DNA of 64,000 bases from Sulfurimonas marina (GCF_014905095.1 NZ_CP041165.1:434001-498000), one strand, 5' to 3'. Positions 47,790 through 56,857 are shown, counted from the stretch's first letter. Notes: generated by a model from the sequence alone, not told the origin. Numbers and translations: made by a program.

Positions 47790-49028
47790 TTGCCAAAATT
47801 TACATCATTATCATTAAGTCAAGCCCAAGAAAAGGTTATAGAGGTAATTACACCTAAAACAGAATCGTTATTTATTCCAACTATGGAATCTGAACAATCG
47901 ATCTTGGCTGATGATATATATGTAAAGAAAAATCTTCCCTCTTTTGATAATTCTGCAATGGATGGATTCGCATTTATGCATTCAGATAAGGGAAAAAAAC
48001 TCAAAATAGTATCTACTGTTTTTGCCGGAGAGGCACATGAGTGTAAAATAAAAGAGGGGGAGTGCTGTAAGATTATGACGGGAGCTAAAGTTCCCGAAGG
48101 GATTGATACAATAGCTCCCATTGAAAACTGCAGTGCTGTTACGGAAGAGAGTGTTATAGTTCCTGAAAATATTAACTTAGGTGATAACTTAAGAAAAAAA
48201 GGGGAAGAACTCGAAGCTGGAGAGATTTTATTTAATAAGGGTGAAATCGTAACAGCTGCACATATAGCTCTATTAGCCTCTCAAGGGATAACGACTATAG
48301 AAGTTGTAGCCCCTTTAAACATTGCAATCGTATCAACGGGTGATGAACTCAAGGAACCTTGGGAGAGTGCAAGTGAAGATGAGATCTATAATGCGAACGC
48401 TTTTGGTATTAAATCTCTTTTACAGCAGTTTGGATTTGAAGCCTCTTATATTGGTTCTATTCCTGATGATTTAGAGAAAACTATCGACTTCCTATCTACA
48501 CTAAAGTCTTACGATGTTGTGATCACAACAGGTGGAATCAGTATGGGGGATGCAGACTTTTTATATCAGGCATATGTAGCTAACGGGTTAGAGTCTATCT
48601 TTCATGGTGTAAATGTAAAACCTGGTCGTCCAACTATGATGGGTAAAATGGGAACAACTTTAGTGATGGCTATGCCTGGAAATCCTTTAACAACTATGTT
48701 AAATGTATTTACACTTTCAATTCCGGCACTTTTTAAAAAGCAGGGTGCTACTAATTGTTACCATACTCCACTCTATGCTAAGAGTGCTAAGGACCTAAAA
48801 CTTAGAAGCGGTAGGGATAACATGGTCCTTGGATCTTTAGAAAACGGTGTTTTCACGCCTACAAGAGATAATAAAATAGGTTCTGGAATGTTGTCACCTT
48901 TAGTAGAAAGTAATGCAATAGCATATTTTGCTGATAATGTTGAAGAATTGAAACAAGATCAATTTATCAAGGTCGTTTTATTAGAAGATATAACTCGAGC
49001 TTATAAAATAAATTCTATAAACTTTTAA
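47790..49028 (+). CDS. moeA: Molybdopterin molybdenumtransferase
   Basis: Inserts molybdate into adenylated molybdopterin. 412 residues: PSFDNSAMDGFAF near 50, IMTGAKVPEGIDTIAP, the MoCF domain with VSTGDEL and TTGGISMGDADF, and the GRPTMMGKMGTTLVMAMPGNPLT stretch spans the usual GKP-PGNP region. TTG start, 10 bases after hisD. It is followed by an intrinsic terminator and then by a molybdoenzyme operon that would use its product. Confidence 0.95.
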   Translation: MPKFTSLSLSQAQEKVIEVITPKTESLFIPTMESEQSILADDIYVKKNLPSFDNSAMDGFAFMHSDKGKKLKIVSTVFAGEAHECKIKEGECCKIMTGAKVPEGIDTIAPIENCSAVTEESVIVPENINLGDNLRKKGEELEAGEILFNKGEIVTAAHIALLASQGITTIEVVAPLNIAIVSTGDELKEPWESASEDEIYNANAFGIKSLLQQFGFEASYIGSIPDDLEKTIDFLSTLKSYDVVITTGGISMGDADFLYQAYVANGLESIFHGVNVKPGRPTMMGKMGTTLVMAMPGNPLTTMLNVFTLSIPALFKKQGATNCYHTPLYAKSAKDLKLRSGRDNMVLGSLENGVFTPTRDNKIGSGMLSPLVESNAIAYFADNVEELKQDQFIKVVLLEDITRAYKINSINF

Positions 49029-49149
49029 TAGTTTTATTTAGAAAAATTATTTAAGTTTAAAATTACCCACTTCCAAATATATCTCAAAAAAATCACATAA
49101 ATTTATTTTTTATTTAAGGTTACTTAGTTACTATATTTACAGTAAAAAG

Positions 49150-49183
49150 AGCCCCTATACCCGTATATAAGGGCTTCTTTTAA
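49150..49183 (+). terminator. Intrinsic terminator after moeA
   Basis: AGCCCCTATA (49150-49159) pairs with TATAAGGGCT (49166-49175) with one mismatch and a six-base loop, followed by TCTTTTAATC. The flanking A- and T-runs allow some bidirectional activity. Confidence 0.85.
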
Positions 49184-49241
49184 TCTTAATTAGTCTTGGT
49201 TATAAATATTAAACTAGCCGTATTTGGTCAAAGGAGAATAT

Positions 49242-49880
49242 ATGCAATTAGGTTTCCTAGTTGATTTGCATCTATGTATGGGATGTAAAGGTTGTGAGAT
49301 CGCATGTAAAGTGGAAAATGAGGTTCCACTAAGTACATGGAGATTACGTGTTAAATACGTAGACGTGGGGACTTTCCCAGAAACTAAAAGAACATTTACA
49401 CCTCTAAGATGTAATCACTGTGAAAATGCTCCATGTGAGAGAATTTGTCCAGTAAGCGCATTACATTATTTAGAAAACGGAATTGTTAACATCGATAAAG
49501 AAAGATGTATCGGTTGTGCTGGTTGTGTTATGGCTTGTCCATATGGTGCGATCTATATCGATCCACAAACTCAAACAGCTGATAAGTGTACTTATTGTGC
49601 GCACCGTATTGCTTCATCTATGATGCCAGCGTGTGTTGTTGCATGTCCAGTTCAAGCAAATATTTTTGGTGATTTAGATGATCCTACATCAAATATCTCT
49701 AAATATATTCAAACTCACCAAGGTGATGTACAAGTTCGTAAACCTGAAAAAGGTACTAACCCTCATCATTACTATACTGGTGGTGGAAACGTTACTCTTA
49801 ACCCACTTGCTTCAAGAAGAGAAGAGGGACATAACTTATTTAACGATATTACTAAACTTCCACTAGGAGGGCATCACTAA
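49242..49880 (+). CDS. Four-cluster ferredoxin subunit of a molybdopterin oxidoreductase
   Basis: 212 residues from ATG 49242, with AAAGGAG eight bases upstream; an in-frame TTG 18 bases earlier covers the ribosome-binding site and is rejected. Four cysteine groups for [4Fe-4S] clusters: CMGCKGCEIAC, CNHCENAPCERIC, CIGCAGCVMAC, and CTYC with ACVVAC. No signal sequence, so it would be exported with the TAT-bearing catalytic subunit. PsrB/PhsB/DmsB/TtrB type; specificity is not decided by this subunit. Its stop overlaps the next start by one base. Confidence 0.93.
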   Translation: MQLGFLVDLHLCMGCKGCEIACKVENEVPLSTWRLRVKYVDVGTFPETKRTFTPLRCNHCENAPCERICPVSALHYLENGIVNIDKERCIGCAGCVMACPYGAIYIDPQTQTADKCTYCAHRIASSMMPACVVACPVQANIFGDLDDPTSNISKYIQTHQGDVQVRKPEKGTNPHHYYTGGGNVTLNPLASRREEGHNLFNDITKLPLGGHH

Positions 49881-50782
49881 TGGTACATGAAACATTAGCA
49901 GCTACAAATGCTGTAGTAACTTTGGACGTAGCTTTACCGGATATCTTTTGGGGTTGGTATGTTACTATGAATATGTGGGCGAAAAGTATTGGTACTGGTT
50001 TAATCTTTATGCTTTTCCTATTAATGAAGAAAAATGCAAGTGAGATGGAAGGTTTAAGAACTTCTACACTTATCGTATCGTTCGTATTTATGAACATCTT
50101 CTTACTGTTTACTTGGTTAGACCTTCACCAAATGTGGAGAATGTGGCATATTTTCTTTTATCCACACTGGACTTCTGCAATTACAGTTGGTGCATGGATG
50201 GCTACACTATTTGTTGGTTTAGAGTTCTTAATGATCGTTGTTATGTTACTAAGAAACAATACTGCAGCATTTGATAAATTATTATTCTGGGTAACTTTAC
50301 TTGCTATCCCTGTTACACTTTATACTGCGGGTATTATGGCAGAAGCTACTGCTCGTGAACTATGGCAAATGCCGACGGAATCTGCACAAATGATTTTAGC
50401 AGCTACACTATCTGGTTCTGCAGCTATGATCTTAATCGGTGGTTCTAAATTAAGTGATGAAACAAGAACATTCTTTGGTTCAGTACTTGGTTTAAGTGCA
50501 TTAATGGCATTTATCATCTATATGTCAGAGTATATCTTCGGTGCAATGAAAGCTGAAGAGGTTGCTGCGATCTTAGAATATGTAAAAGGTCACGGTGAAT
50601 ATGCAACTATGTTCTGGATTGGACAATGGGTAGCATATATCTTACCAATGTTACTTGTAGCATTAAGTAGAGTGAAAAACTCAACTGCTATGTTAAATTT
50701 AGCAGCAATTTTAGCAATCGCTGGTTTATGGGTTGTTAAACACGTTTGGTTAGTAATACCACAATTATTACCGTTAAGTTAG
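49880..50782 (+). CDS. NrfD/PsrC-type quinone-interacting membrane subunit
   Basis: 300 residues with eight or so membrane helices, beginning with FWGWYVTMNMWAKSIGTG. NrfD-family subunits anchor the enzyme in the inner membrane and pass electrons to or from quinone. Second gene of the operon; the catalytic subunit follows after 14 bases with an AGAAAGAGG site. Confidence 0.92.
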   Translation: MVHETLAATNAVVTLDVALPDIFWGWYVTMNMWAKSIGTGLIFMLFLLMKKNASEMEGLRTSTLIVSFVFMNIFLLFTWLDLHQMWRMWHIFFYPHWTSAITVGAWMATLFVGLEFLMIVVMLLRNNTAAFDKLLFWVTLLAIPVTLYTAGIMAEATARELWQMPTESAQMILAATLSGSAAMILIGGSKLSDETRTFFGSVLGLSALMAFIIYMSEYIFGAMKAEEVAAILEYVKGHGEYATMFWIGQWVAYILPMLLVALSRVKNSTAMLNLAAILAIAGLWVVKHVWLVIPQLLPLS

Positions 50783-50796
50783 AAAGAGGATTATAA

Positions 50797-53700
50797 ATGT
50801 ATTTAGAAAGTAGAAGAACATTTTTAAAAGGTGCTGCATTTACAGTTGCTGGTGCTGCTATTGCAAAGGGTGTTTTTACAACTGATGCTATCGCTGAATC
50901 TGTTGAAGAGAGCAAATTTACTAATACTCCAGATTCATTATCATTCTATCCTCCAATGGAAGAGTGGTCTGATTTTAAAGAGTTAGATGGTGACGACTGG
51001 AAACGTGGTGGTATTGACCGTCACGGTGTAAGAAGTGAATCAAACCCGGACGGTATTGAAGTTAATGATTATACAATCGTACCAACTGCATGTTCAAACT
51101 GTGAGGCTTCTTGTGGTTTAACTGCATGGATCGATAAAAAATCATTCACAGTTAAAAAATATATGGGTAACCCATTACACCCAGGTTCTCGTGGTAGAAA
51201 CTGTGCAAAAGGTTACGCTACACAATCTCAAATGTACGATCCGGATCGTATAGCATTCCCATTAAAGCGTGCTCCAGGTTCTGCTCGTGGTGAAGGTAAA
51301 TGGATCCGTACTACATGGGATGAAGCTATGACTACTATCGGTAAGAAGATGGGAGATACATTAGCTAAAGGTGACGAATTATCTAAAAAATCTGTAATGT
51401 TCCACGTTGGTCGTCCAAATGAGAACGGATTTACTGGTAAAGTATGGCATACACTTGGTTGTGATGCATTTAACTCACATACAAACATCTGTTCATCAGG
51501 TGGACGTACACCAACAATTCAATGGGCAAATGACGATAGAACATCTCCGGATTGGGCTAACGCTAAGTTAATTTTCCTTAACTCTTCTCACGCTGCTGAT
51601 GCTGGTCACTATTTCCAACAGTCAGCTTCATTTATTGCTGATGCAAGAGCTAAAGGTGCAAAACTTGTAGTTATGGATCCACGTATGTCTAACTCTGCTG
51701 GTATGGCAGATCTTTGGATTGCTGCATGGCCTGGTACTGAGCCTTTAATCTATCTATACTTAACGCAGAGAATCCTTAACGAAGGTAAAGTAAACCGTGA
51801 ATTCGTTAAAAAATGGATGAACTGGGAAGTATTCCTAGATAACAAAAAATACTTAGAGTATATGGTAGAAAAAGGGTATATCTCTAAAGTACCTACGAAA
51901 AATGATTTCGATGCATTCTTAGATACTATTAAAGAGCTTTATACACCATATACATTAGAGCACGTTTCAAAAGAAACTCACGTTCCTGCATATAAACTAG
52001 AAAAACTATATGAGATGTTTATCTGGGCTGGTACTTCAATCTCTTCTTACTTCTGGCGTGCAACTGCTGCTGGTAACCGTGGTGGTTGGATGAGTGGTAG
52101 AACAGGTTATTTACCAATCGCTCTTCGTGGTGCTATCGGTCCTGAGGGTGGTACATTCTTCCACCACTGGCACGTTATTTCTGTTGCTGGTAAAGGTGGA
52201 GCTGCTACAGTTGGTCAAGGTAAACGTGGTGCTAACGTACCTAAAGTTGATGTTTATAACGAACTGACTTGGCCGCCGGAATGGCCATTATCAACTTACG
52301 AGTTATCATTCTTACTACCACACCTCCTAACGGATACAGAGTGGCAAAAGAAATGGCAAGCTAAAGGACTTAATGTTCCAACTAAGCTTTCTGTATGGAT
52401 CCCTCGTATGTATAACCCGGTATGGATTAACCCGGATGGTTTCAGATGGTTAGAAGTTCTTAAAGATGAAAAGAAAATGGAGCTTACTTTCAACCTTTCA
52501 CCAACTTGGTCTGAGACAAACTGGCATGTTGACTACATCTTACCAGTTGGTTTAGCTGGTGAGCGTCACGATCAACACTCTGAAGCTACAATGCCTGCGC
52601 GTTGGACTTCATTCCGTCAGCCGGTTATGAGAGTTGCATTAGAAAAAGCTGGTTGGAAACCTAACAACCCTAACCGTGCTACACTTGAAGCACACATTAA
52701 AGCTGGTCTTGGTGAAGTTTGGGAAGAGAATGAATTCTGGTTCGATATGTGTGTTAACTACATCGATCCAACTGGTAAACTTGGTATCAAGAAAATGTGG
52801 GAATCTAAAAAGAACCCTGGTAAACCAGTTACAATTGCTGAGTGGTATGATGCAGCATTTGGTGATAACTTACCAAATCTTAAAGCAACAGCTACATCTG
52901 ATGCAAGATACAAAGATGCTGAATACCCAGTTTATGAGTATATGAGAGATCACGGTGCTTGGATGGAAGAGAGTAAAATCTACTCTGCACAAGAGCGTGA
53001 GATCAAAGAAGAGGGTAACAACTATATCGCTCACGGTAAAAAATATAACAAACATCACGTACACACTGATAAACGTACAGGTGTTATGTCTGTTGAGCAT
53101 GATGGTAAAAAACACTCTATCGGTATCGAAATTGACGGTAAGAAAATGGAAGGTTTCGCAACAATGGATAAGAAACTTGACTTCTTCTGTGAGTGGTTAG
53201 CTGACGATTGGAAATGGCCGGAATATGCGATTCCATTCTATCCGAGAACACCGGAAGAGAAAAAAAGAATGGAACACATCGTATCTCATGTAGACCATAC
53301 TTATATGACTGAAGAGAACTCGTATGCGTTAAATACTGTATTCCGTTTACCGTATAACATCCATACACGTTCTGCGAATTCTAAACACTTAATGGAGATC
53401 TCGCAAAACCACGATCCAATTTGGATCTCAACTAAAGATGCTAAGCGTCAAGGTTTCAAACGTGGTGATGCTATTCGTGTTAGAATCGTGGATTCTGTAA
53501 CTGGTTTAGAGTCTGGTCACTTTGTAGCTATGGCAGTTCCAACTGAAGGTGTATTACCAGGTACTTTAGCTTGTTCACACCACGGTGGTAGATGGAAGCT
53601 TGTTAACTCTGTAAGTATCCCTAACGGTGTTACTGATGGTAAAGTAGCGTCTCAACCGGTAGCACGTAATATGAACGATCCTCAGTTCATGGCTGCTAAA

Positions 53701-54189
53701 GTTGAAAATGCAGGTTCTGAAGCTGGTCAAATTAAGATCGAAGATTATGATGGTACAAGTGGTATGAACAGCTTTGGTGTTCCAACTGCTGAACTTGTAA
53801 TGGATGGAAAAATCGGTAAGTTAAAATATACTCAAGGTATTGTTCCATTCCATACAGAGCGTTTTGCTGATTATAACCGTGATAGCGGAAATATCTGGTG
53901 GGATGGTCTAAGTGGTTCTTGGCAAAATGCTGTAGCTGCTGCGCATCCGGATCCAATTTCTGGTATGCATTGTTGGCACCAAAAAGTTATTTTAGAACCT
54001 GCACAAGCTGGTGACAAAATAGGTGACATCTATGTTAACTATGAAAATAACTTCAAAATTTACCAAGGATGGAGAGACCAACTTACTCGTCCACTAAATG
54101 AAGATGACAAGTTACGTCGTCCACAACACATTAAGCGTCCATGGGTTCCACTATCGGATAAAGCTTATAAAGTAGAGATAAAAGCGTAA
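50797..54189 (+). CDS. TAT-exported molybdopterin oxidoreductase, catalytic subunit (DMSO reductase family)
   Basis: 1130 residues, longer than classic PsrA/PhsA (about 750). Twin-arginine signal SRRTFLKGAAFTVAGAA (R6, R7), so it acts in the periplasm. A [4Fe-4S] motif is formed by C99, C102, C106 and C136. C232, in SHTNICSSGG, lies where DMSO-reductase-family enzymes carry the Mo ligand, suggesting a Cys ligand as in polysulfide, thiosulfate, tetrathionate and arsenate enzymes. A C-terminal molybdopterin-dinucleotide-binding domain includes MEISQNHDPIWIS and TLACSHHGGRWKL. The long insert near 700-860 is unassigned. Substrate unknown; a sulfur compound is an inference. Gene order is B-C-A. 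Confidence 0.92.
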   Translation: MYLESRRTFLKGAAFTVAGAAIAKGVFTTDAIAESVEESKFTNTPDSLSFYPPMEEWSDFKELDGDDWKRGGIDRHGVRSESNPDGIEVNDYTIVPTACSNCEASCGLTAWIDKKSFTVKKYMGNPLHPGSRGRNCAKGYATQSQMYDPDRIAFPLKRAPGSARGEGKWIRTTWDEAMTTIGKKMGDTLAKGDELSKKSVMFHVGRPNENGFTGKVWHTLGCDAFNSHTNICSSGGRTPTIQWANDDRTSPDWANAKLIFLNSSHAADAGHYFQQSASFIADARAKGAKLVVMDPRMSNSAGMADLWIAAWPGTEPLIYLYLTQRILNEGKVNREFVKKWMNWEVFLDNKKYLEYMVEKGYISKVPTKNDFDAFLDTIKELYTPYTLEHVSKETHVPAYKLEKLYEMFIWAGTSISSYFWRATAAGNRGGWMSGRTGYLPIALRGAIGPEGGTFFHHWHVISVAGKGGAATVGQGKRGANVPKVDVYNELTWPPEWPLSTYELSFLLPHLLTDTEWQKKWQAKGLNVPTKLSVWIPRMYNPVWINPDGFRWLEVLKDEKKMELTFNLSPTWSETNWHVDYILPVGLAGERHDQHSEATMPARWTSFRQPVMRVALEKAGWKPNNPNRATLEAHIKAGLGEVWEENEFWFDMCVNYIDPTGKLGIKKMWESKKNPGKPVTIAEWYDAAFGDNLPNLKATATSDARYKDAEYPVYEYMRDHGAWMEESKIYSAQEREIKEEGNNYIAHGKKYNKHHVHTDKRTGVMSVEHDGKKHSIGIEIDGKKMEGFATMDKKLDFFCEWLADDWKWPEYAIPFYPRTPEEKKRMEHIVSHVDHTYMTEENSYALNTVFRLPYNIHTRSANSKHLMEISQNHDPIWISTKDAKRQGFKRGDAIRVRIVDSVTGLESGHFVAMAVPTEGVLPGTLACSHHGGRWKLVNSVSIPNGVTDGKVASQPVARNMNDPQFMAAKVENAGSEAGQIKIEDYDGTSGMNSFGVPTAELVMDGKIGKLKYTQGIVPFHTERFADYNRDSGNIWWDGLSGSWQNAVAAAHPDPISGMHCWHQKVILEPAQAGDKIGDIYVNYENNFKIYQGWRDQLTRPLNEDDKLRRPQHIKRPWVPLSDKAYKVEIKA

Positions 54190-54198
54190 GGCTTTTAT
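54178..54198. terminator. Hairpin at the end of the molybdoenzyme gene
   Basis: ATAAAAGC-GTAAG-GCTTTTAT, a perfect 8-bp stem that spans the stop codon and lies between convergent genes. The stem's own T-run could end transcription in both directions, but no extra U-tract follows. Confidence 0.5.
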
Positions 54199-54211
54199 CC
54201 TACAATCTTTC

Positions 54212-54718
54212 TTACTTTAAAAAATCTACCCACCACATTCTTAAAAACAATCCAAATGTACTTGTATAACCAACTTCGCTAAAAACTAGGTTTTGATTTT
54301 TATCATAGATAAAAGTTGTCGGATAAGCTTGAATTTTAAATATTTTAGAAAGCTCTGAGTTTGTATCGTTAACTACTTCAAAATCTAAATCTCTCTCTTT
54401 AAGATAGGAATGAATTTCATAGTCACTTCCCGAATTTACTGCAATAGTAACAACATTATAGTATTTAGATAGTAGCTCAATATTTGAAGCTTCAAGTTTA
54501 CATGTAGGACACCAGGTAGCCCAAAAGTGGATTATAAAAGGTTTTGAACTATCAATATTATAGTTTGAATTATCTATTAGTTTAAAACTCTTTATTTGCA
54601 GAGGTTCTTGATTTAATTCCTGACTTTTATACAAGCTTAGTATATTTGCAATGATACTCATAAACAAAATGACAAACAGGAACTCTTTTGCGTAGTGGAA
54701 AATTTTCTTTTTGAACAT
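54212..54718 (-). CDS. TlpA-like membrane-anchored thioredoxin
   Basis: 168 residues: one membrane helix (about 12-28), then a thioredoxin fold with FWATWCPTCKLEA (CxxC near 70-73) and cis-Pro in AYPTTFIY. Likely a periplasmic reductant for cytochrome or cofactor assembly. Divergent from nosL (89 bases to its ATG) and convergent with the molybdoenzyme gene. Confidence 0.88.
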   Translation of the reverse strand: MFKKKIFHYAKEFLFVILFMSIIANILSLYKSQELNQEPLQIKSFKLIDNSNYNIDSSKPFIIHFWATWCPTCKLEASNIELLSKYYNVVTIAVNSGSDYEIHSYLKERDLDFEVVNDTNSELSKIFKIQAYPTTFIYDKNQNLVFSEVGYTSTFGLFLRMWWVDFLK

Positions 54719-54742
54719 ATATTCTCTTTTTAATTAATTTAA

Positions 54743-54748
54743 TATAAT
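54743..54748 (+). promoter_or_regulatory. -10 element for nosL
   Basis: TATAAT in AATATAATTG, 60 bases before the nosL ATG, inside the divergent region with the TlpA-like gene. Confidence 0.4.
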
Positions 54749-54807
54749 TGTAATGATAAAAAGTTACAATTTTATTGAAATTAAGATTAGATAGAAGGAA
54801 AATTGAT

Positions 54808-55314
54808 ATGTTGAAAAATATAATTTTAGCTGTATTTTTAATAGGATTTGTAGGTTGTAGTCAAAAATCTGAAATGCCGCATCACACTCATGCAAAACCA
54901 AAGGTAATGTTTCAAACAGTAAGTGAAAAAGATGCGATCCTTGTACAAGAGGGAAAAGAGAAATACCATTGTCATTTATGTGGAATGAACCTTGTTAAGT
55001 TTTATAAAACAGGTTACATTGCAGAGGATGAAAGCCGTAAATACCAATATTGTTCAATCCACTGTTTAGCTGACCATTTAAATCAAGGTGTAGAGTTAAA
55101 AAATCCAAAAGTTATTAATGTAACTACTCTAAAACCTATCCCAGTTCTTGAAGCTTACTATGTTGTAGGGAGTAAAGTAAGAGGGACTATGAGTCGTGTA
55201 AGTAAATATGGTTTTGGAACTTTAGAAGCGGCAAAACAATTTCAGAAAAAACATGGTGGAGATATCATGGACTTTAACGGTGCTTTAAAAGAGGCACAAA
55301 AAGATTTTCAATAA
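54808..55314 (+). CDS. nosL: NosL-family copper/metal lipoprotein
   Basis: 168 residues from ATG 54808 (AGAAGGAA site nine bases upstream). A longer frame back to a TTG at 54775 would precede the lipoprotein signal with basic residues and is rejected. Lipobox GFVGCSQ with Cys16. NosL marks: HCHLCGMNLVKFYKTGYIAE (Cys-Cys-Gly-Met Cu site), QYCSIHCLADHL and the C-terminal GFGTLEAAKQFQKKHGG. Well-studied NosL delivers Cu(I) to nitrous-oxide reductase; no nosZ is in the window, so it may serve another partner here. A DUF4395 gene follows after ten bases. Confidence 0.85.
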   Translation: MLKNIILAVFLIGFVGCSQKSEMPHHTHAKPKVMFQTVSEKDAILVQEGKEKYHCHLCGMNLVKFYKTGYIAEDESRKYQYCSIHCLADHLNQGVELKNPKVINVTTLKPIPVLEAYYVVGSKVRGTMSRVSKYGFGTLEAAKQFQKKHGGDIMDFNGALKEAQKDFQ

Positions 55315-55324
55315 AAGGTTTTAG

Positions 55325-56044
55325 ATGGGTTTTTTACCAGAATATGGAGAAAAAGTTCCAGGGTATGATGTAAGAGTACTTAATGAACGTGAAGCAAGAG
55401 CTGCTGCAGCGATCTTATTTGTAGGCGCATTTATTGGGCTTACAAATGGTGTAATGTTACAAACTGCAGTATTTTCAAAGTATTTCATCTCTTTTTTTAC
55501 TTTAGATTTTTTAATTAGGATATTAAACCCTAGATATGCACCAAGTTTAATACTTGGTCGTTTTTTTGTACAAAATCAAACACCTGAATATGTAGGTGCC
55601 ATGCAAAAAAGATTTGCTTGGGGGCTTGGATTTATCATTGCTGTTCCAATGTTTTACTATCTGGTAATCAGTTTTGAACCTAATCCTTTAAAGGTACTAG
55701 TGTGTTTAATCTGTATGTTCCTGCTTTTTTTTGAATCAGCTTTTTCGATCTGTATAGGGTGTAAAATGTTTAATCTGTTTATGAAAGAGAAAGCTACACA
55801 CTGTCCGGGCGGTGTATGTGAGATAAGAGTAAAAGATGATGTACAAAAGTTTAACCCTCTACAAAAGATTATTCTAATTTTTACTACTATTGCAGTTATT
55901 TGGGGTACATACGCATATTTTACTGAATTAAAAGATCGTACTATTTTTGTAAAAAAGATGAAAGAGCTTTTTATGTCGGATGAAGCATTAGAGCAGATGC
56001 AATATGAACAAGATATGGCAGAGTTCGAAGAGGAAGAATTTTAA
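55325..56044 (+). CDS. DUF4395 membrane protein with C-terminal cysteine motif
   Basis: 239 residues, four or five membrane helices, with CIGCKMFNLFMKEKATHCPGGVCE carrying four Cys near 148-168, probably a metal- or disulfide-active site. DUF4395 proteins often sit near thioredoxin or sulfur genes. The acidic tail (MAEFEEEEF) is cytoplasmic. Co-directional with nosL after ten bases. Function is unknown; linkage to the molybdoenzyme is by position. Confidence 0.8.
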   Translation: MGFLPEYGEKVPGYDVRVLNEREARAAAAILFVGAFIGLTNGVMLQTAVFSKYFISFFTLDFLIRILNPRYAPSLILGRFFVQNQTPEYVGAMQKRFAWGLGFIIAVPMFYYLVISFEPNPLKVLVCLICMFLLFFESAFSICIGCKMFNLFMKEKATHCPGGVCEIRVKDDVQKFNPLQKIILIFTTIAVIWGTYAYFTELKDRTIFVKKMKELFMSDEALEQMQYEQDMAEFEEEEF

Positions 56045-56053
56045 AAAGACCAC

Positions 56054-56072
56054 CACTCCCTTTTAGGGAGTG
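56054..56072 (-). terminator. Terminator hairpin for the minus-strand 39-residue gene
   Basis: CACTCCC-TTTTA-GGGAGTG, a perfect 7-bp stem. Read on the minus strand it is followed by GTGGTCTTTTTAAA, a usable U-tract; on the plus strand no U-tract follows, though it may stop DUF4395 mRNA partly. Confidence 0.6.
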
Positions 56073-56103
56073 ATAACTACTAATTGATACCAATATGATT
56101 GGA

Positions 56104-56223
56104 TCAACCCCCTTTATCATCAAGTCGTAAATTAACTTTCACCATTTTTAAAAATTCTATGTTTGGGTTCACCTTAGGATTATGGGCACTAAATAGAGCA
56201 ACTTCAGCATAAACATGGTTCAT
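56104..56223 (-). CDS. Candidate 39-residue protein
   Basis: MNHVYAEVALFSAHNPKV and a tail ending LRLDDKGG, in a 255-base gap between DUF4395 and the SprA-like gene. A ribosome-binding AAGGA lies 7 bases before the ATG, a perfect minus-strand TATAAT at 56266-56271, and a terminator at 56054-56072, so the expression signals of a gene are all present. I recognise no family. Confidence 0.5.
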   Translation of the reverse strand: MNHVYAEVALFSAHNPKVNPNIEFLKMVKVNLRLDDKGG

Positions 56224-56265
56224 GACAGATCCTTAGTATTGATTTTTACAAAAGTAAAACAATAT

Positions 56266-56271
56266 ATTATA
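56266..56271 (-). promoter_or_regulatory. -10 element for the 39-residue gene
   Basis: TATAAT in TTGCTTATAATATATTG on the minus strand, 43 bases before the candidate ATG. Confidence 0.4.
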
Positions 56272-56299
56272 AGCAAAATGTGTTCACAAAATTGCTTAT

Positions 56300-56857
56300 T
56301 TATATAGCAATATCTAAATTTGAAGTATTTTCTTGTTCTTGAGGGGATCTGTTTTCGCCGTAACTCTCTTTGGCATTTAGTTTATCTTGCATCTCTTTAA
56401 TAAGTTCTTGTTGTGCTTGCATCTCAACCATTCGTGCAGAAGATGCTACAGAGTAGTCTTGAGGACTTGGATTTGCAGGTGCCATTGCAGCTGCTACCAC
56501 TTGTCTGGCATTTGTAATCGTTTCTTGCGGAGTAGACCCCTCTTTAAAAGAGATTGGAACTTCACCACCTATAGCATACATTTTGCCATCAGGTCCTTTT
56601 TGATATGAAAAGGATGCTGAACCTGCAAGTCCACCGCCGGCAGCTTTATGTGCAGATTCATGTGCACGTACTTCAGTATCTCTTGCTTGGAGCTTGTTAA
56701 CTTGTTGTTGCTCTGAAGGTTCTAGCTTCTGTTGTGTGTTTGATGATTGTGAGTCTTTTTGCGTAGATGATTCTTTATTTTCCTCTTTATTTGTACCTTG
56801 AGGTTGCTGATAAACATTTGTACCAATTGAATAAGAGTTATTTGAACCTATCTGCAT
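56300..56857 (-). CDS. SprA-like putative metalloprotease, CJM1_0395 family
   Basis: 185 residues. A Gln/Ser/Glu-rich, disordered N-terminus (about 1-50), then RAHESAHKAAGGGLAG with the HExxH zinc motif, SYQKGPDGKMYAIGGEVPI and a helical stretch ending ELIKEMQDKLN. No signal peptide. Belongs to the SprA-related family of proteobacteria; peptidase activity is proposed from HExxH only. Confidence 0.82.
   Translation of the reverse strand: MQIGSNNSYSIGTNVYQQPQGTNKEENKESSTQKDSQSSNTQQKLEPSEQQQVNKLQARDTEVRAHESAHKAAGGGLAGSASFSYQKGPDGKMYAIGGEVPISFKEGSTPQETITNARQVVAAAMAPANPSPQDYSVASSARMVEMQAQQELIKEMQDKLNAKESYGENRSPQEQENTSNLDIAI

Noticed and set aside
49242-54189. Naming the operon as polysulfide reductase psrABC or tetrathionate reductase ttr
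   Set aside because: The Cys ligand and Fe-S pattern fit several enzymes; length and B-C-A order do not settle the substrate.
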